Below, in pieces: positions 23,742 through 24,462 of a stretch of 24,462 nucleotides of DNA (the first letter of the stretch is position 1; each line of letters begins with the position of its first letter). The notes below the pieces were generated by a model that was not told the DNA's origin, searched no databases, and saw nothing but the letters and a program-made list of their open reading frames with translations. The translations under genes and the position numbers were made by a program. Origin of the DNA: an uncultured Actinomyces sp. (GTDB lineage: Bacteria; Actinomycetota; Actinomycetes; Actinomycetales; Actinomycetaceae); NCBI GenBank assembly GCA_915069725.1, contig CAJZFF010000001.1, positions 1 to 24,462 of the forward strand, written 5' to 3'.

Positions 23742-24462
23742 TTACCACACTGACCGCGACGACCACCTCCCGGATCGTCTCCCGGCTGGTGGAGCACGAG
23801 GGGACCTCCGGCTCCTCCCGGGTGCTGACTCTCGTGATCTCCACCGACGAGAAGGGCCTGGAGGACGCGCTGTGCGCCGCGCACGGTGCCAGCCGGGATC
23901 ACCCCAGCCGCATCATCGCCGTCGTCAAACCGCCTGAGGAGGACACTGCCGGTCGCGTGACTCCGCGCAGCCGTGACGGACACGTCCCGGCCCAGGCCGG
24001 CGGGCACCTGGACGCTGAGATCCGTGTCGGTCACGACGCCGGTGCCGGCGAGACACTGGTCCTACGGCCCTGGGACGAGGCGGCTCTGCACACCGACACG
24101 CTGGTGGTGCCATTCCTCCTGCCCGACGCCCCTGTGGTCGTGTGGTGGCCGACGACCGTCCCCGAGATCCCCTCGCAGGATCCCTTGGGACGCCTGGGCT
24201 CCACACGCATCACCAACACCCCCGCGCAGGACTTCCCCGCCAGGGCGCTGCGGGCACTGGCGCCGGTGAGCGTTCGCGGCGACATCGACCTGGCCTGGAC
24301 CCGCATCACCCTGTGGCGCGCCATGGTGGCCTCCACCCTGGACCCGCTGCTGCGCGCGGGCAGCCTGCGGGAGGTGGTGGTGGCCGGTGAGCCGAGGAAC
24401 TCCTCGCTCTCGCTCATGATCGCCTGGCTGCGGCTGCGGTTGGACGTGCCGGTCGCACGAGT
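23738..24462 (+). CDS. opcA: glucose-6-phosphate dehydrogenase assembly protein OpcA, 3' end cut by window
   Basis: 241 codons are visible, with no stop before the right edge. The start ATG overlaps the zwf stop, so translation is coupled. OpcA is a cytosolic accessory factor needed for full Zwf activity or assembly in cyanobacteria and Actinobacteria. Visible traits are an N-terminal stretch with RVLTLVIST, RIIAVVKPP, a central VVPFLLPDAPVVVWWP segment (typical of OpcA) and ARALRALAPVSVRGDIDLAWTRI. Full-length actinobacterial OpcA is about 310-370 residues, so roughly a quarter to a third is missing. Confidence 0.92.
   Translation, partial: MITTLTATTTSRIVSRLVEHEGTSGSSRVLTLVISTDEKGLEDALCAAHGASRDHPSRIIAVVKPPEEDTAGRVTPRSRDGHVPAQAGGHLDAEIRVGHDAGAGETLVLRPWDEAALHTDTLVVPFLLPDAPVVVWWPTTVPEIPSQDPLGRLGSTRITNTPAQDFPARALRALAPVSVRGDIDLAWTRITLWRAMVASTLDPLLRAGSLREVVVAGEPRNSSLSLMIAWLRLRLDVPVAR

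Overview
The window looks like chromosome from a high-GC actinobacterium, most probably an oral Actinomyces or close relative. This rests on the high GC, the frequent GTG starts and two gene sets typical of Actinobacteria: garA / ftsR / bifunctional-nuclease / MerR, and zwf-opcA. The genus is inferred from protein flavour and gene mix, not from a marker gene. No tRNA, rRNA, CRISPR array, insertion sequence or prophage gene was seen.

Left part (1-4934): a UvrA-like ABC ATPase (resistance-type UvrA paralog, cut by the window edge) is divergent from a two-gene ABC exporter, an FtsX-type HrtB-like permease and its ATPase. The shared intergenic region carries a 14-bp palindrome. A small cytosolic SGNH-family hydrolase follows.

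Sucrose region (4957-10008): a LacI-family repressor (scrR) converges on scrA (sucrose PTS EIIBCA) and scrB (GH32 sucrose-6-phosphate hydrolase). A long hairpin separates the converging genes. Sucrose would be taken up and phosphorylated by ScrA, then cleaved by ScrB to glucose-6-phosphate and fructose. Each of the three genes has its own palindrome at its putative promoter.

Middle (10021-14518): a PiT phosphate transporter is translationally coupled to a conserved-looking two-helix membrane protein. A divergent Hsp70-like gene lacks the DnaK lid, and an aldo/keto reductase follows.

Regulatory cluster (14558-17310): in transcription order on the minus strand, garA (FHA protein), ftsR (MerR family), a diverged DUF151 bifunctional-nuclease homologue and a second MerR regulator matching the M. 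tuberculosis Rv1827-Rv1830 block. A strong hairpin terminates it. GarA lacks the usual adjacent-threonine phosphorylation motif.

Right part (17484-24462): an M1 aminopeptidase N with a perfect 15-bp inverted repeat in its coding sequence, then gnd, divergent from zwf-opcA (opcA cut by the window edge). Gnd, Zwf and OpcA make up the oxidative pentose-phosphate branch, and glucose-6-phosphate from the sucrose genes would be one feed for it.

Several genes (scrB, the Hsp70-like gene, pepN, possibly the SGNH hydrolase) have a TANNNT box 6-8 nt before the start codon and no Shine-Dalgarno sequence, suggesting leaderless mRNAs. Most of the window is ordinary accessory-metabolic and housekeeping DNA; I found no convincing wholly new system.
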